A stretch of DNA of 64,000 nt, from NCBI RefSeq assembly GCF_901709675.1, contig NC_051089.1:19691508-19755507 (forward strand), given 5' to 3'. A program made the position numbers and the translations under genes. This document shows positions 33,986 through 45,756 of this stretch, piece by piece. Within the stretch, counting starts at the first letter, position 1, and every line of letters begins with the position of its first letter. Below the pieces are notes generated by a model that worked only from the letters and a program-made list of their open reading frames with translations, was not told the origin of the DNA and ran no database searches. This DNA is from Syngnathus acus. Lineage: Eukaryota > Chordata > Actinopteri > Syngnathiformes > Syngnathidae.

Positions 33986-35120
33986 GCAGACGAACAGTAC
34001 ACGTAACGAACGAGAAAGGATGACAGAGTTTATTGGATGATGAAGGGAAAGGGAGTACTGGAGCGTTGACAGGAGCAGTTGCGCCAAGGAAGCAGCATCT
34101 GAGCAGACAGCGGCAGACAGCCAGTGGTGAGCGAGCGAAGGGCGTCGCTGAACCAGACAGGTTCCAGCCAAGTGGTGATCAAGAGCAGGCCAAAGATCAA
34201 ACCTGACGGAGCGCGAGGGAGGCAATACCGGTAGCATCACAGGCCGAACTGACAAAGAGTGACTGGAGAGGTGCGCTTAAAGTGTATGTAAAGGCACCTT
34301 TAACATCTTTTAAAAACCACTCAGAATGTTCGATTATATTCACCTGTATCCAAATAATATTATAGAATTTGAAATAAAATTGCATTCGTGAGCCAAACGC
34401 ACCTGTCATGAACCGCGCCATTCTGGATCACATGGTAACGTGACATAGATGATAGGACTCCCTCCATTGTTTACCGATTGATAGCGCGAAGATCCATACA
34501 ATTTCCTGGTGTTTTGTCTCCAATACGTCACATGTAAGCATAATAGAGACAACGGAGCCCCCCCAAGTTCACCCACCCCCCCCTCGAAAGTGCCAAGACA
34601 GAGCCGTGCAATTGCCAAAAGGAAGATTCTTGGGGTATGAAAATGTTACCTTTATGTTATTTGAAAAATAAAAAAGTTTAGGCTTATAACTATAGATGTA
34701 GGTTCGGTAGTAACATACTGTGTGCAAAGGGAAAATAAGAATTAGCACACCAAAGTAATAATCGTTCATAGGTTTTTCCAGTCCTAAAAATTTATTTTCC
34801 TACTGTTTTCTACCCTATAAAATATATGTTGCCGAATATATTATTAAAAGAAATTTTCTTTGCAACTTTCTTAGAATTTATTAAATTGGACACCCAAAAC
34901 ATTATCAGTATATAGCCATTGATTTTTTCCCGATTCCAAAAATCCAAGTCCATCTTTATCAAATACATTTTGGGACCCCATAGTGTCTTTACATGCCCTT
35001 TAAGTAGGCGTCTCGATGAGCGGGTGATGAGCAACAGGTGTGGGCAATGAGTGCTGATTACTGCAAGGCGTGGCTAAGACCAATGTGAGTCATGGAGAAA
35101 AACAGGATGGGAGGGGGGAA
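33986..35120 (-). repeat. Unresolved LTR-like repeat with an inserted repeat
   Basis: The outer parts (about 34000-34275 and 34995-35110) resemble LTR ends of the 24591 type, with an inverse poly(A) signal near 34030 (TTTATTGG) and a GCGTGGC block near 35070. Between them, about 34280-34999 has loosely inverted tips (GTATGTAAAGGCAC versus GTCTTTACATGCCC), as if a DNA transposon had inserted. Boundaries and families are uncertain. Confidence 0.3.
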
Positions 35121-35721
35121 GCAGAGAACAGACTGATAGTTTTCTGCACTCTACCTTCTTTGCAAAGAACCACACGTTAGACAGTTTGCCGTTTTTACGC
35201 TTGCAAGCAGAAAAGCCATCATCATCCTGTATGATACAGAGGTGCTTGAAAGTAGTCTAACTTTCACCTTTTGCAAGGGACTATTTATTAAGAGAAAGCA
35301 TGGTGGGGGTGAGGGTGAACAGGTTTCAGGGGTCAGCTCTGCAAACTGGTTAATCAGTGCAGAGGGTCTTAGCTCTTTGTTTTACAAGGTTGTGGAAAAC
35401 AGATAATAGTGGAGCATTTTTACATAACTAAGCAAGAATGTTTCCACATGATTTGGAAAGTTTCAACAACTGCAGGGAATGTGGAAAGTTCAACGAGTGA
35501 AGGGAAGGTGGAAGTTTTTAGCAATTAATGATTCTAGTCAACATTCGTCCACCCTAACACAGACACTGTCCGAGTTGCTAACGGCGCGGACACGTGACAG
35601 TACAGTAAATGAATGAATGAATGAATGAATTTTATAGCTCATGAAATTGTTGCAATCGGTTATGTAAGCTCGATTGTGGTGCAACTGGGTACGAATACAA
35701 AATTGGTCGAACCTTTTTCCT

Positions 35722-36095
35722 TAAAGGGAGGGTAAAGCGAAGATGGTTAATTTTTCACTAACTCGGCCGGTTTATATATGTATATATTTTTATTTTCTTC
35801 AAGAAAATTAAAAGAATTTGCATTTTTGGATGGATTTTATCCATTTATTTTGGAGAAATAATGGAACAACAAATGCCTTTAAAAACACCCATTTTTAATG
35901 AGGAATAGGACCACGCACCTCTCCCCTCCATGTCTTGGTTGATGAAGTCATGGAAGGAAGAGATCACAATTTCCCCATCGAAAATAATTGTAAAGGCAAT
36001 CGCTTAAAATGTACAAAAACAGCTATCAATTGGCACCAAAATTTACTTGGACATCTCTACTTATGACTACTTCAACATATTAAAAGGACTGTCAC
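35722..36095 (+). repeat. Unnamed interspersed repeat, copy 1
   Basis: It reads from TGGTTAATTTTTCACTAACT to TTGAAGTAG-type sequence in reverse order relative to 61499-61822, which contains the same blocks on the opposite strand (for example GATTAATTTTTCACTAACTA, and GACATTTCTACTTATGACTA in complement). About 350 bp. No coding sequence. Confidence 0.6.
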
Positions 36096-36097
36096 AT

Positions 36098-37050
36098 ACA
36101 GTCGAATGCAAAAGTTTGAGCACCCTAACCATTTTCAAGCTTTTCCTTTATAAATCATTGGTTGTTCGGATCAGCAATATCAGTTGAATATATAATATAG
36201 CAGAAAAACACTGATATTTGAGAAGTGAAATGAAGTTTATATGGATTTACAGAAAGTGTGCAGTCATTACTTAAACAAAAGTAGGCAGGTGCATAAATTT
36301 GGGCACCCCAACATAAAAATAACATCAGTATTTAGTAGATCCTCCTTTTGCAGAAATAACAGCCTCTAAACGCTTCCTATAGCTTCCAATGAGATGCTGG
36401 TTGAAAGTATTTTGACCATTCTTCTTTACAAAACATGTCCAGTTCAGGGTATTTAAGGTGGCCAGTTGCAAGTCGTTCTCCTCTTTAAATCTTCTCTGAA
36501 GAATGGTAACATGAGAGCCTTAAAACAACTGACAAAGATTGTTCAACGTCATGGTTTAGGGCAGGGGTGGCCAACCCACGGCTCGCGAGCCGCATGCGGC
36601 TCCTTGCCTGGTTTCATGCGGCTCCTTTACGTTCATATCAACATTTGTTGTTTTTTTTTGTGCGTGTTCGCTTCGCTTGAGTTCAATATGGTATTTTCGT
36701 CAAACGCTGCGTGTTCGCTTCGCTTGAGTTCAATATGTTCAATATGAGGTGAAATCCCGCAAAGGAGGAGGGGCACACCCATTCGAGGAAACAATTAGTG
36801 TCAATTTCGCTCTTTAAACCGAGCAGCCGGGGGTGGAGGGTAGTTCATGTGTGCTCGTGTGTATGTGGCTCTTTGCGGTAACACAGTAAAAAATGTGGCT
36901 CTTAGTCTCCGACTGGTTGGCGACCCCTGGTTTAGGGGAAGGATACAAAAAGCAAGCCCAGAGATTTCAGCTGTCAGTTTGAAATGTGAGGAACATAGTG
37001 AGGAAATGGAAGACCACAGGCACAGTTTTAGTTAAGGCCCGGAGTTGCAG
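36098..37050 (+). mobile_element. Tc1/mariner-type remnant with nested hAT MITE
   Basis: It begins CAGTCGAATGCAAAAGTTTG with long terminal sequence (TTCGGATCAGCAATATCAGT) that recurs as an inverted-repeat MITE at 59751-60070. Further in, an AAGAATGGTAACATGAGAGC segment is followed by decayed transposase-like sequence up to about 37050, where a LINE fragment interrupts it. No intact frame remains. Confidence 0.55.
36562..36929. mobile_element. Short hAT MITE, copy 2
   Basis: Same family as 30649-31038. It begins CAGGGGTGGCCAACCCACGG and ends GGCGACCCCTG; the target duplication is GTTTAGGG (36554-36561 and 36930-36937). It lacks the internal tandem duplication seen in copy 1. Confidence 0.88.
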
Positions 37051-37052
37051 GC

Positions 37053-37456
37053 CAAGAAAAATCATAATCAGAATCAGCTTCATTGACCAGGTTTGTGCAT
37101 GCCAAACAGAATTTGACTCCGGTTGATCTCAGCCTCTGTACATTTGAGTGACCGACAACATTCAGGTAATTAACAACATTTAAGTGGCTAGAGCAGGATG
37201 TTATTACCCAGTGATGTCTCTGAGTCTCTCTGAGTGGTGCGAGTTCATCAGAGTGACAGCCTGGGGGAAGAAGCTGTGTCTGTGTCTGCTGGTTTTGGCG
37301 TACAGCGCTCTGTAACGCCGTCCGGAGGGGAGTAGTTGGACAGACTGTGACCTTGGTGAGAAGGGTCTGCAGAGATGTTACTTGCACGTTTCCTGGTCCT
37401 GGACAGGTACAAGTCTTGGATGGATGGGAGGTTGGTCTCGATTATCTTTTCGGGCG
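37053..37456 (-). mobile_element. 5'-truncated LINE family A fragment
   Basis: The sequence matches the last part of the intact LINE at 49838-53175. On the minus strand it reads through the [11 protein letters not shown]-type C-terminus and a 3' end with GAATCAGCTTCATTGACCAG. It is truncated before the reverse-transcriptase core. Confidence 0.75.
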
Positions 37457-37728
37457 AGTTTACAGAAGGAAGAATTTGGACTGAATCGAAGTTTGGCTAC
37501 CTCAAGCGTCACATTCAGCAGAAATGTCATTTGAAAGCTGTTGGAATTGTACAAAGACTCAAGATGGGACAGGGAATCGGTACATTATTGCCAGAGAGCG
37601 CAAAAGACCGACAGAAAAGGAACGAGCGGTCACACAAAACAAAATCCGACCCCGAGCAAGTTAAAGTTGTCATTGACAATATTTTGGCTGTCTGTCTGTC
37701 CGTCCGTCAATTTATTTATTTCATCTAG
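37375..37728 (+). pseudogene. Unidentified transposon-like open frame
   Basis: The frame includes QGRIWT-like sequence, FGYLKRHIQQKCHLKAVGIV and SDPEQVKVVIDNILAV. It has the flavour of a hAT or other transposase fragment, but I cannot assign it. The first part overlaps the LINE fragment. No ends of an element were found around it. Confidence 0.3.
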
Positions 37729-37738
37729 TGTTGCACAA

Positions 37739-38256
37739 GGCGGCTCGGTGGCGCACTGGTTAAAACGTCCGCCTCACAGTTGTGATGCAGTCTGGGTCGA
37801 GCCTCCTGGCTGAGCAGAGACACTGACACTTTTTTGTTTGTAAATTTCTCTTTTTATTTTTCTACTTTTAGTCACAAGGGTTTTTTTCTTCTCGTTCGTG
37901 GTCTACAGTAGATCCGCGATTTATTCAAAGAGCACTCACACAGTCGAAAAACATACACTAAACTTAAACTAATTGCACCAAAGAGCAATGACGAGTATGT
38001 GACGACATTGCAGGGAGTATGTGGAAGCAAAAAAAACAATGCATAATAATTGGCAAGTGCATGGGTTTCCACACTTGAAAAGGTAGGATTTGACCAGACT
38101 GGGATTTCACTCTTTGTTCGGGTTTTATAAAGCGAAACAATCAAAGTGAAAAACCTTACATGCAAACTCCACACAGGGAGGGCCGGAGGTGGAATCGAAC
38201 CCGCACCCTCCTAACTGTGAGGCGGACGTGCTACCCAGCACGCCACCGAGCCGCCT
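37739..38256. repeat. Inverted pair of V-SINE heads
   Basis: A truncated SINE head runs + at 37739-37800 (GGCGGCTCGGTGGCGCACTG...) and another runs - at 38161-38256 (ending CACGCCACCGAGCCGCC). About 360 bp of unrelated sequence lies between. The arrangement could form a hairpin in RNA. Confidence 0.75.
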
Positions 38257-38481
38257 ACCTTATTTTTAAATCACAATAATTTTATTTGATTGTAAGCAAG
38301 ATCACTACTTATTTTGACATAAATATTTTCCCACAATTAAATAAAAGCATTCCAGCCTTTTTACTGAAAGAAACTCATGAACACAAAGTGATCCTTTCAA
38401 ACCAAAGTTAATAAACCGCTTAATGCTTTTCAGAAAGAGAACATTTTCCAGACCAACTGTAATGCAGTCAGTGATCTAAAT

Positions 38482-39355
38482 CAGGGGTCCCCAACCCCCG
38501 GTCTGTGGACTGGTACCGGGCCGCCAAGCCGCACAGAAAAAAAACTTTTTTTTTTAATCGACAAACAGTTAATTCAGGTCAAGACGCTCGTCCCAGTCAC
38601 GTGATATGTTTCCCCAGTCGAGCCCGCAAAGCTAGCAAAAATGATTAAGAATTTATTTTGAAAAATATAAAAAAATTGGCGATTCTCTCCCAATTACATC
38701 CGTCGGTTCAGGTCAAGACGCTCGTCTCGGTCACGTGACGTCACCTCAGTCGAGCCCGCGAAGCAAGCAAATATGAGCAAGAAACAGATGTTTGGAAAGC
38801 TTCTTTGGAAAGGGAAAAAAGCCCAATGAGGAGACGGAAGAATAAGCTACGAGTTCTAAGAAAAAGAATGTTGCACTTAAAAGAAAATTTCTGGAGTCCT
38901 ACTTAAAATGTGGATTCATCGCGACTCTGACGCGCCAAGCCCAGTCTGCATAATATGTGGCGACAGGCTAGCTAACGAGGCAATGAAGCCTTCAAAACTG
39001 CTTCGACACATGGAGACGAAGCATCCTGTATTAAAACACAAACCTTAACCACTTCGGGTGTCAGTGTTTCTGATTACGCCTACATGGGACCGGCTCGTTT
39101 CTGAGAAACAAGCTCAGTACTCCCACGAATTCAACGTAATGGTGAGTTTTATTTTTATGTCGTTTATACTTGTTTTTATGCCAGTCCTATCATTTTATTT
39201 CATCGTATTTATATATTTATTATAAATGTATTATTTATTTATTATAAATGTATTATTTATTTATATAAATGTATTATTTATTTATATAAAGGCCGGTCCA
39301 CGAAAATATTTCTGACACGTAACCGGTCCGTGGCGCAAAGGTTTGGGGACCACTG
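38482..39355 (+). mobile_element. hAT element with BED-finger remnant, copy 1
   Basis: The ends CAGGGGTCCCCAACC and GGTTTGGGGACCACTG are inverse complements, with the 8-bp duplication ATCTAAAT (38474-38481 and 39356-39363). The + strand holds a broken N-terminal transposase exon (MSKKQMFGKL, then PVCIICGDRLANEAMKPSKL and LRHMETKH): a C-x2-C...H-x4-H BED zinc finger. Frameshifts and stops are present. The catalytic domain is absent. Confidence 0.9.
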
Positions 39356-39508
39356 ATCTAAATGGTTAACTAAATGAAGAGTCCAGTTAAGAACTGTGAG
39401 CTCACCGGTAGTCCGTTTGGTCTCCTCTACCCATGAGTTTTTTCCTTTCTCCGTGGAGCTCAGTGCTGTTTGCTGCTACAGCTGTGTTGCTCACTGAACG
39501 AAAGTGTT

Positions 39509-39612
39509 GTTTGCTGCCGCTGCCGCTGCCGCTGCCGCCGCCGCTGCCGCCGCCGCCGCCGCTGCCGCTGCCGCCGCCGCCGCCGCTGCCGCCGCCGCTG
39601 CCGCTGCCGCCG
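39509..39612 (+). repeat. (GCC/GCT)n trinucleotide array
   Basis: About 105 bp of GCC and GCT triplets, written on the + strand as TGCCGCTGCCGCCGCCGC. It creates artificial open frames of Ala, Arg, Pro/Leu (+) or Gly/Ser, Arg/Gln (-). No gene call is justified. Confidence 0.95.
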
Positions 39613-39860
39613 CTCCTCCTCCTCACTGGACAAACGGATTGTGTTGCTGTTTAGGCGCTCTGTGGAGCTCCGCTGCGCGTTCACGTCACACACCTGTAGT
39701 GACCCCTTGTGGTCACATGCACCCGCAGACAAGTGCGCACCTCCCAGGTCACCGCAACAATAATTAAATATGGAAAGTAAGGCAATGTAAAAAATGTTCA
39801 TTTAAGAAAAAGTCAAACTTTTGCATTCATTACATCAGCAAGATTTTGTGATGAAATTTA

Positions 39861-40210
39861 TCCATCCATTATCTGTACCACTTGTCCCCACCGGGGTCGC
39901 AGGCGTGCTGGAGCCTATCCCAGCAGTCATCGGGCAGTAGGCGGGGGACACCCTGAACTGGTTGCCAGCCAATCGCAGGGCACACAGAGACGAACAACCA
40001 TCCGCACTTGCACCTAGGGACAATTTGGAGAGCTCAATCGGCCTACCAAGGATGTTTTTGGGATGTGGGAGGAAGCCGGAGGACCCGGAGAAAACCCACG
40101 CAGGCATGGGGAGAACATGCAAACTCCACACAGGGAGGGCCGGAGAAGGAATCGAACCCGTACCGTCCGAACAGTGAGGCGGACATGCCAAGTGCGCCGC
40201 CGAGCCGCCT
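39861..40210 (-). mobile_element. V-SINE, full length
   Basis: The complement of the element described at 13152, from the TCCATCC tail at 39861 to the head (CGAGCCGCC) at 40210. All three parts (tRNA-like head, conserved centre, 3' tail) are present. Confidence 0.88.
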
Positions 40211-40466
40211 GTAATGAAATCATTATTAATAAATGAAAAGCTGTCTGTTATTTTCGGGGGAGGGGGGTTGTAGTACTGACATCATTTTTTTAATACAGAC
40301 CTATCATAGGTGCCAATGATGACTCGCTTTACCGTCCGTCCCTTTAAGAAATTCCAATTTTAACTCTTTTTACACCACAACTCATTCAATTTGACTTTAT
40401 AGACATTATTTCATTTTTGTACCATCTTGATAATTTATTGAATACATTTTTATCTGTCTGTGCTAG

Positions 40467-40598
<132 letters not shown>

Positions 40599-40676
40599 TA
40601 GCATAATAGCACACACAGACCTGTAATGCAAGGCTAATTTAACCCACCCCAGTAATTCTATGACAATGACAAATAG

Positions 40677-40907
<231 letters not shown>

Positions 40908-40944
40908 TAATTGTAATATTCTTTTTAATTTAAACAAAGGTTTT

Positions 40945-41041
40945 TTGATTGAGTGAGTGAGTGAGTGAGTGAGTGAGTGAGTGAGTGAGTGAGTGAGTGA
41001 GTGAGTGAGTGAGTGAGTGAGTGAGTGAGTGAGTGAGTGAG

Positions 41042-41070
<29 letters not shown>
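40945..41070 (+). repeat. (GAGT)n followed by (GATT)n
   Basis: About 23 perfect GAGT units pass into about seven GATT units and then directly into the AACTTTATTCATCCC 3' end of a LINE family C fragment. This is the LINE's tail (minus strand) expanded and diverged into a microsatellite. Confidence 0.93.
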
Positions 41071-41073
<3 letters not shown>

Positions 41074-41480
41074 CTTTATTCATCCCACAGCGGGGAAATT
41101 CACTTGTCACAACAGCGCATATGAGTGCAAGAATAATACGAATGCAAGAATAAAACAAGTGCCAACATTTCAAAAAAGGGTAAATAACAGACGAGGACAA
41201 ACACAAGTGCCGCTAGTAGAGACGAAACACTTTCCTTTTATCAGGTGCCACGCATGTTGTAAAGTCTGACAGCAGAGGGAAAGAAGGACCCGCGGAACCG
41301 TTCCTTCCTACACCGAGGGTGCAGAAGTCTGCCGCTAAAGGAGCTGCTCAGGGACCGCACAATCTTATGGAGGGGGTGAGAGGTGTTGTCCATGATGGAT
41401 TTAAGCTTAATCAACGTCCTCCTCTCACCCACAACCTCAATGGAGTTCAGGGGACACGCCAGGACAGAGCTCGCTCTTTT
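41071..41480 (-). mobile_element. 5'-truncated LINE family C fragment
   Basis: It matches the 3' portion of the element at 4014-6292. The minus frame 41432-41241 encodes the C-terminal residues GERRTLIKLKSIMDNTSHPL and RFRGSFFPSAVRLYNMRGT. It ends at about 41480, near where copy 1 has its RT deletion joint. Confidence 0.85.
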
Positions 41481-42246
41481 TTTGTTTGTTTTATGAGCTT
41501 TGTAATCAAAATATTTAATGATTTTAATTCAATTAATTCTCATGAAATATTTTTTTTTTATCAATCTGTAAAAATGTTGTTCCCCTGTTGAAAACTTTCA
41601 GCTCGGATGAAAAATAGGGCAATTTTATGTTCAATGAATGCTTTTAATGTTAGTCAACCCTGAAAATATCACATCCCGCTCGTTGATTGCCAAACTCAAG
41701 CTTAAGACTCAACAGTAAATAGGCAAGCAAGTTAAACAAATGTCAAATGGTGTATAACTGTGCAATATTAAACTAGTTACAATCGAACCTCAAAAGTCAA
41801 ATGCTCCAAAGGTTGAAGAGTTTGGAATTCACCCATCATTTTCAGCAAAAATGTCTCAAAAGTCCAATTTAGAGGTAATTAGAAAGTGTTATATCGATGA
41901 AAACACCTGTACCTTATAAACTCGTGCTTTTAGAATATCACCAAGCCTGCCCTCAGCTTTTGTTGAAGAGCTTTTAAATGCTTTTATTTGTCAAGTTTTA
42001 ACTAATGGATTCCATTGCCCTAATTACAACCAGAGTTTTTTCAGTCAAGAAAAAAATCACCACGGACGAATTTTATTGATTGCTTAGCTCCAAACATATT
42101 ACTAATAGTAAATAATTCTCTTCATTCAGGGCAGTTCCCCCAGTCCTTAAAAGCTGCACTTGGAAAACCCCTACGAAAAAAAGACCTACACTGGATCTTC
42201 AATAATACTGTAGAACCCTGGATCTCGACCCCAATTCATTCTAGAA

Positions 42247-42447
42247 CAGGGGTCTCAAACTCCAGTCCTCGGGGGCCGCATTCCGACATGTTTTCCAAGT
42301 TTCCCTCGTTAAACACACCTGATTCAATTATCAGGCTCCTGCAGAACGTGAGGATGAACTGATCATTTGAATCAGGTGTGTTTAACGAGGGAAACTTGGA
42401 AAACATGTAGGAATGCAGCCCCCGAGGACTGGAGTTTGAGACCCCTG
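42247..42447. mobile_element. Palindromic hAT MITE, 201 bp, copy 2
   Basis: Same length and sequence plan as 4819-5019. The target duplication is TTCTAGAA (42239-42246 and 42448-42455). Only a few bases differ from copy 1. Confidence 0.93.
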
Positions 42448-42889
42448 TTCTAGAAGGAGCACCAAGAAGTGAAGCCGTCTCATTCCGAAGCAACAGTACA
42501 TAAACCCACAAAAGAAAAAAAAATACAGTATACCAACAGCTTGGAGCACAGTCTTACGCAGTCCGTATGCAGCCCTTAACACGTCAGACATTTAAAAGAC
42601 AAAGAATGATCTCAAAATAAATTACGTAAACATGACAAAATGACAATATTCAAAAACATAACATACGAAATAATGTCCCAATGAATCAATGTGAACAAAA
42701 GGATGGCTGTTGTATACAAATACAGTGAGATGCATGTAAGTGCACACAGACACTCACTACCGTGTCATTGTGCATGCGCAGAGGTGGAGATGGTGTGTTG
42801 CATCTCGTGGATATGTTCATTACAGAAAAGGCCCTACATTAAAGCTCACTCTTAAAAAGATGATATTCTAAAAGCATGAGTATATAAGG

Positions 42890-43753
42890 CAGTGGTCCCC
42901 AACCTTTTTTGCGCCACGGACCGGTTACGTGTCAGAAATATTTTCGCGGACCGGCCTTTATACAAATTAATAATACATTTATATAAATAAATAATACATT
43001 TATAATAAATATATAAATACGATGAAATAAAATGATGATATGACTGGCATAAAAACAAGTATAAACGACATAAAAATAAAACTCACCATTACGTTGAATT
43101 AGTGGGAGTACTGAGCTTGTTTCTCAGACACGAGCCGGTCCCATGTAGGCGTAATCGGAGACAATGACACCCGAAGTGGTTAAGGTTTGTCTTTTAATAC
43201 AGGATGCTTGGTCTACATGTGCCGAAGCAGTTTTGAAGGCTTCATTGCCTCGTTAGCTAGCCTGTCGCCACATATTATGCAGTGTGGGCTTGGCGCGTCA
43301 GAGTCACCTGTGGCGATGAATTCATATTTTAAGTAGGACTCCAGATTTTGTTTTTTAAATGCAGCTTTCCTTTTCTTAGAACTCGTAGCCTCTTCTTCCG
43401 TCTCCTCATTGGGCTTTTTTCCCTTTCCAAAGAAGCTTTCCAAACATCTGTTTCTTGCTCATATTTGCTTGCTTTGCGGGCTCGACTGAGGTGACGTCAC
43501 GTGACCGAGACGAGCGTCTTGACCTGAACCGACGGATGTAATTGGGAGAGAATCGCCAATTTTTTTACATTTTTCAAAATAAATTCTTAATCAGTTTTGC
43601 TAGCTTTGCGGGCTCGACTGGGGAAACATGTCACGTGACCGGGACGAGCGTCTTGACCTGAATTAACTGATCGTCGATCTTTTTTTTTTTCTGTGCGGCT
43701 TGGCGGTCCAGTACCAAGTGACCCACGGACCGGTAGGGGGTTGGGTACCCCTG
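42890..43753 (-). mobile_element. hAT element with BED-finger remnant, copy 2
   Basis: The inverse orientation of the family at 38482. It starts CAGTGGTCCCCAACC and ends GGGTACCCCTG, with target duplication ATATAAGG (42882-42889 and 43754-43761). The minus frame 43443-43213 keeps an uninterrupted N-terminal exon: MESFFGKGKKPNEETEEEAT, then PHCIICGDRLANEAMKPSKL and LRHM, the BED zinc finger. The catalytic part is missing. Confidence 0.92.
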
Positions 43754-44099
43754 ATATAAGGTACAGGCCTCGTCCGGCCTCTTAAATATAACACATAGTA
43801 GCTCTCTTTTTACACGGTTGTTATCGCATGAACTCAACTCTTCAGCGTGAACCCCCGTGATCTTGTGGTCTCGTGGGTGCAGCTTTCCAGAAGCGCACTG
43901 CGCACGACTGCAGTCGAGCATCGTAATGGTAAAACGCACTAAACAACAACGCCAACTAACGTTGGTTTCCGAAGCTTATTTTGAGAATCAAGAAAAAGAT
44001 TTCCTGACATTTTGTGTCAAAAAAAACGAATGTCGAGTACCAAGGCGTTTGACTTCCGGGGTTCCACTGTATGTAACTACAGGCCCATATCAAAATTTT

Positions 44100-44600
44100 C
44101 AGTTTTGAGGAAAAATAATTGAAAGTGTTATTTTACAACAGATTCACATTTTTATGATGAAAAACAATCTTTTTAATGCATTTCAGCCTGGATTTCGACA
44201 CCACAGCACGGAGACTGCTCTTATTACAGTATTAAATGACATATGAATAATGATGCAAAACCACCATCTTGGTATTGCTCGATCTCAGTGCTGCATTTGA
44301 CACAGATGATCATAATATACTGCTCGACAGACTAGAGCAGTGGGTGGGACTTACTGTTACTGTATTAAATTGGTTCAAATCTTACCTCCAAGATAGGGAC
44401 TACTTTGTCTCAGTTGGTATTCATGAGTCTGAGCGAACAAAGATCACCTGGGGTTCTACGGTCGCCCATTCTAGGACCACTTCTAATAATATTCATGGAC
44501 TGCCCCTTGCACAGATTGTGGAGAATCACAAAATATTTGATTATATTTGACACACAACTTTACATTTCAGCGTCATCACATGACTATAGTCCCTTACTTT
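44100..44600 (+). mobile_element. LINE reverse-transcriptase fragment
   Basis: The + strand gives VLLDLSAAFDTDDHNILLDR, LEQWVGLTVTVLNWFKSYLQ and, after frame breaks, LPLAQIVENHK and DTQLYISASSHDYSP. These are RT motifs A and neighbouring regions of a second CR1/L2-type LINE lineage (LSAAFDT rather than FSSAFNT). It is truncated at both ends. Confidence 0.8.
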
Positions 44601-44902
44601 CATTAAGTGTATTCATCATCAGCAAAAGTTATAATTTGCCGCTGGAATGAAATATCTCAATCAACAAATGTCACAGAATAATAATGTGGTTTTGCATTAT
44701 GGCTGTATAAAGAGTACTTTGGTTTGAAAAATGACTCATGTTTGACTTGGGAGGTTCTGTCGCATTGCTGAGGTGGAGCCATTTTATATTTAACACCAGC
44801 CAGAGTTCAATGTCACTTGCCATCAAATGTACTGTATTTTCTAGCCTGATGATGATGATGTGAAAGAGAAATCCAGGGCTAAATTACAGTATTTTTTCAT
44901 AA

Positions 44903-45106
<204 letters not shown>

Positions 45107-45194
45107 TGACAGATACCTTGTAAAAATAGACTATTGTAATACAAGATTCTGCTGTGTTTTTTACTTAAGCATTCAGTCTGTGCTTTCTTTATAG

Positions 45195-45238
45195 GAAGCC
45201 ATTGTTGAAGAACAGGAGAAGAAGAAAGATACCAGTCT
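45195..45238 (+). CDS. tmc3: TMC3 exon f (short cytoplasmic exon)
   Basis: A 44-bp exon encodes EAIVEEQEKKKDTS plus two bases of a leucine codon. The donor must be GTAGGT at 45239: using the GTATCC four bases later would put an in-frame TAG into the protein. With GTAGGT the next exon follows as [12 protein letters not shown]. Confidence 0.9.
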
Positions 45239-45418
45239 GTAGGTATCCTAGTTTTGCATCACAAAATGTTAATCCGTCTCGCAATGAGTCTACCTTGCTC
45301 GTTCTCATAAATTTCGATGGGACATACATTATGTAGAAAATTAAGCATACATTGTACCTCATGGGTCACTATTTAGAACTGAACTGAACTCCTTCTGTAC
45401 CAAAATGATGACTTCTGA

Positions 45419-45610
<192 letters not shown>

Positions 45611-45756
45611 TAGGAAGAAAAAAAAAGCAAATTAAGATTCATCATCATTAGATTAGATTAGCCATCATACAGTGCAGTTTCAAGGAATCGGTGAAAGTGG
45701 AAACCTCCCACTGATCCAACAAATGAGGCAATTGGCCGTGCAACCCAGTCGATTAT

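Larger units (their letters stand above)
41780..44069. mobile_element. TA-flanked DNA transposon remnant, family E, with two nested hAT elements
   Basis: The left end CAATCGAACCTCAAAAGTCA and the inverse complement of the right end (CAGTGGAACCCCGGAAGTCA) match well, and both are next to TA (41778-41779, 44070-44071). Inserted inside are a palindromic hAT MITE (42247-42447) and a BED-finger hAT (42890-43753). No own transposase is visible. Confidence 0.6.

Noticed and set aside
39402-39801. Overlapping frames encoding Ala-, Arg/Gln- or Gly/Ser-rich proteins
   Set aside because: All arise from one GCC/GCT triplet repeat; there is no start context, splice signal or conserved flank.
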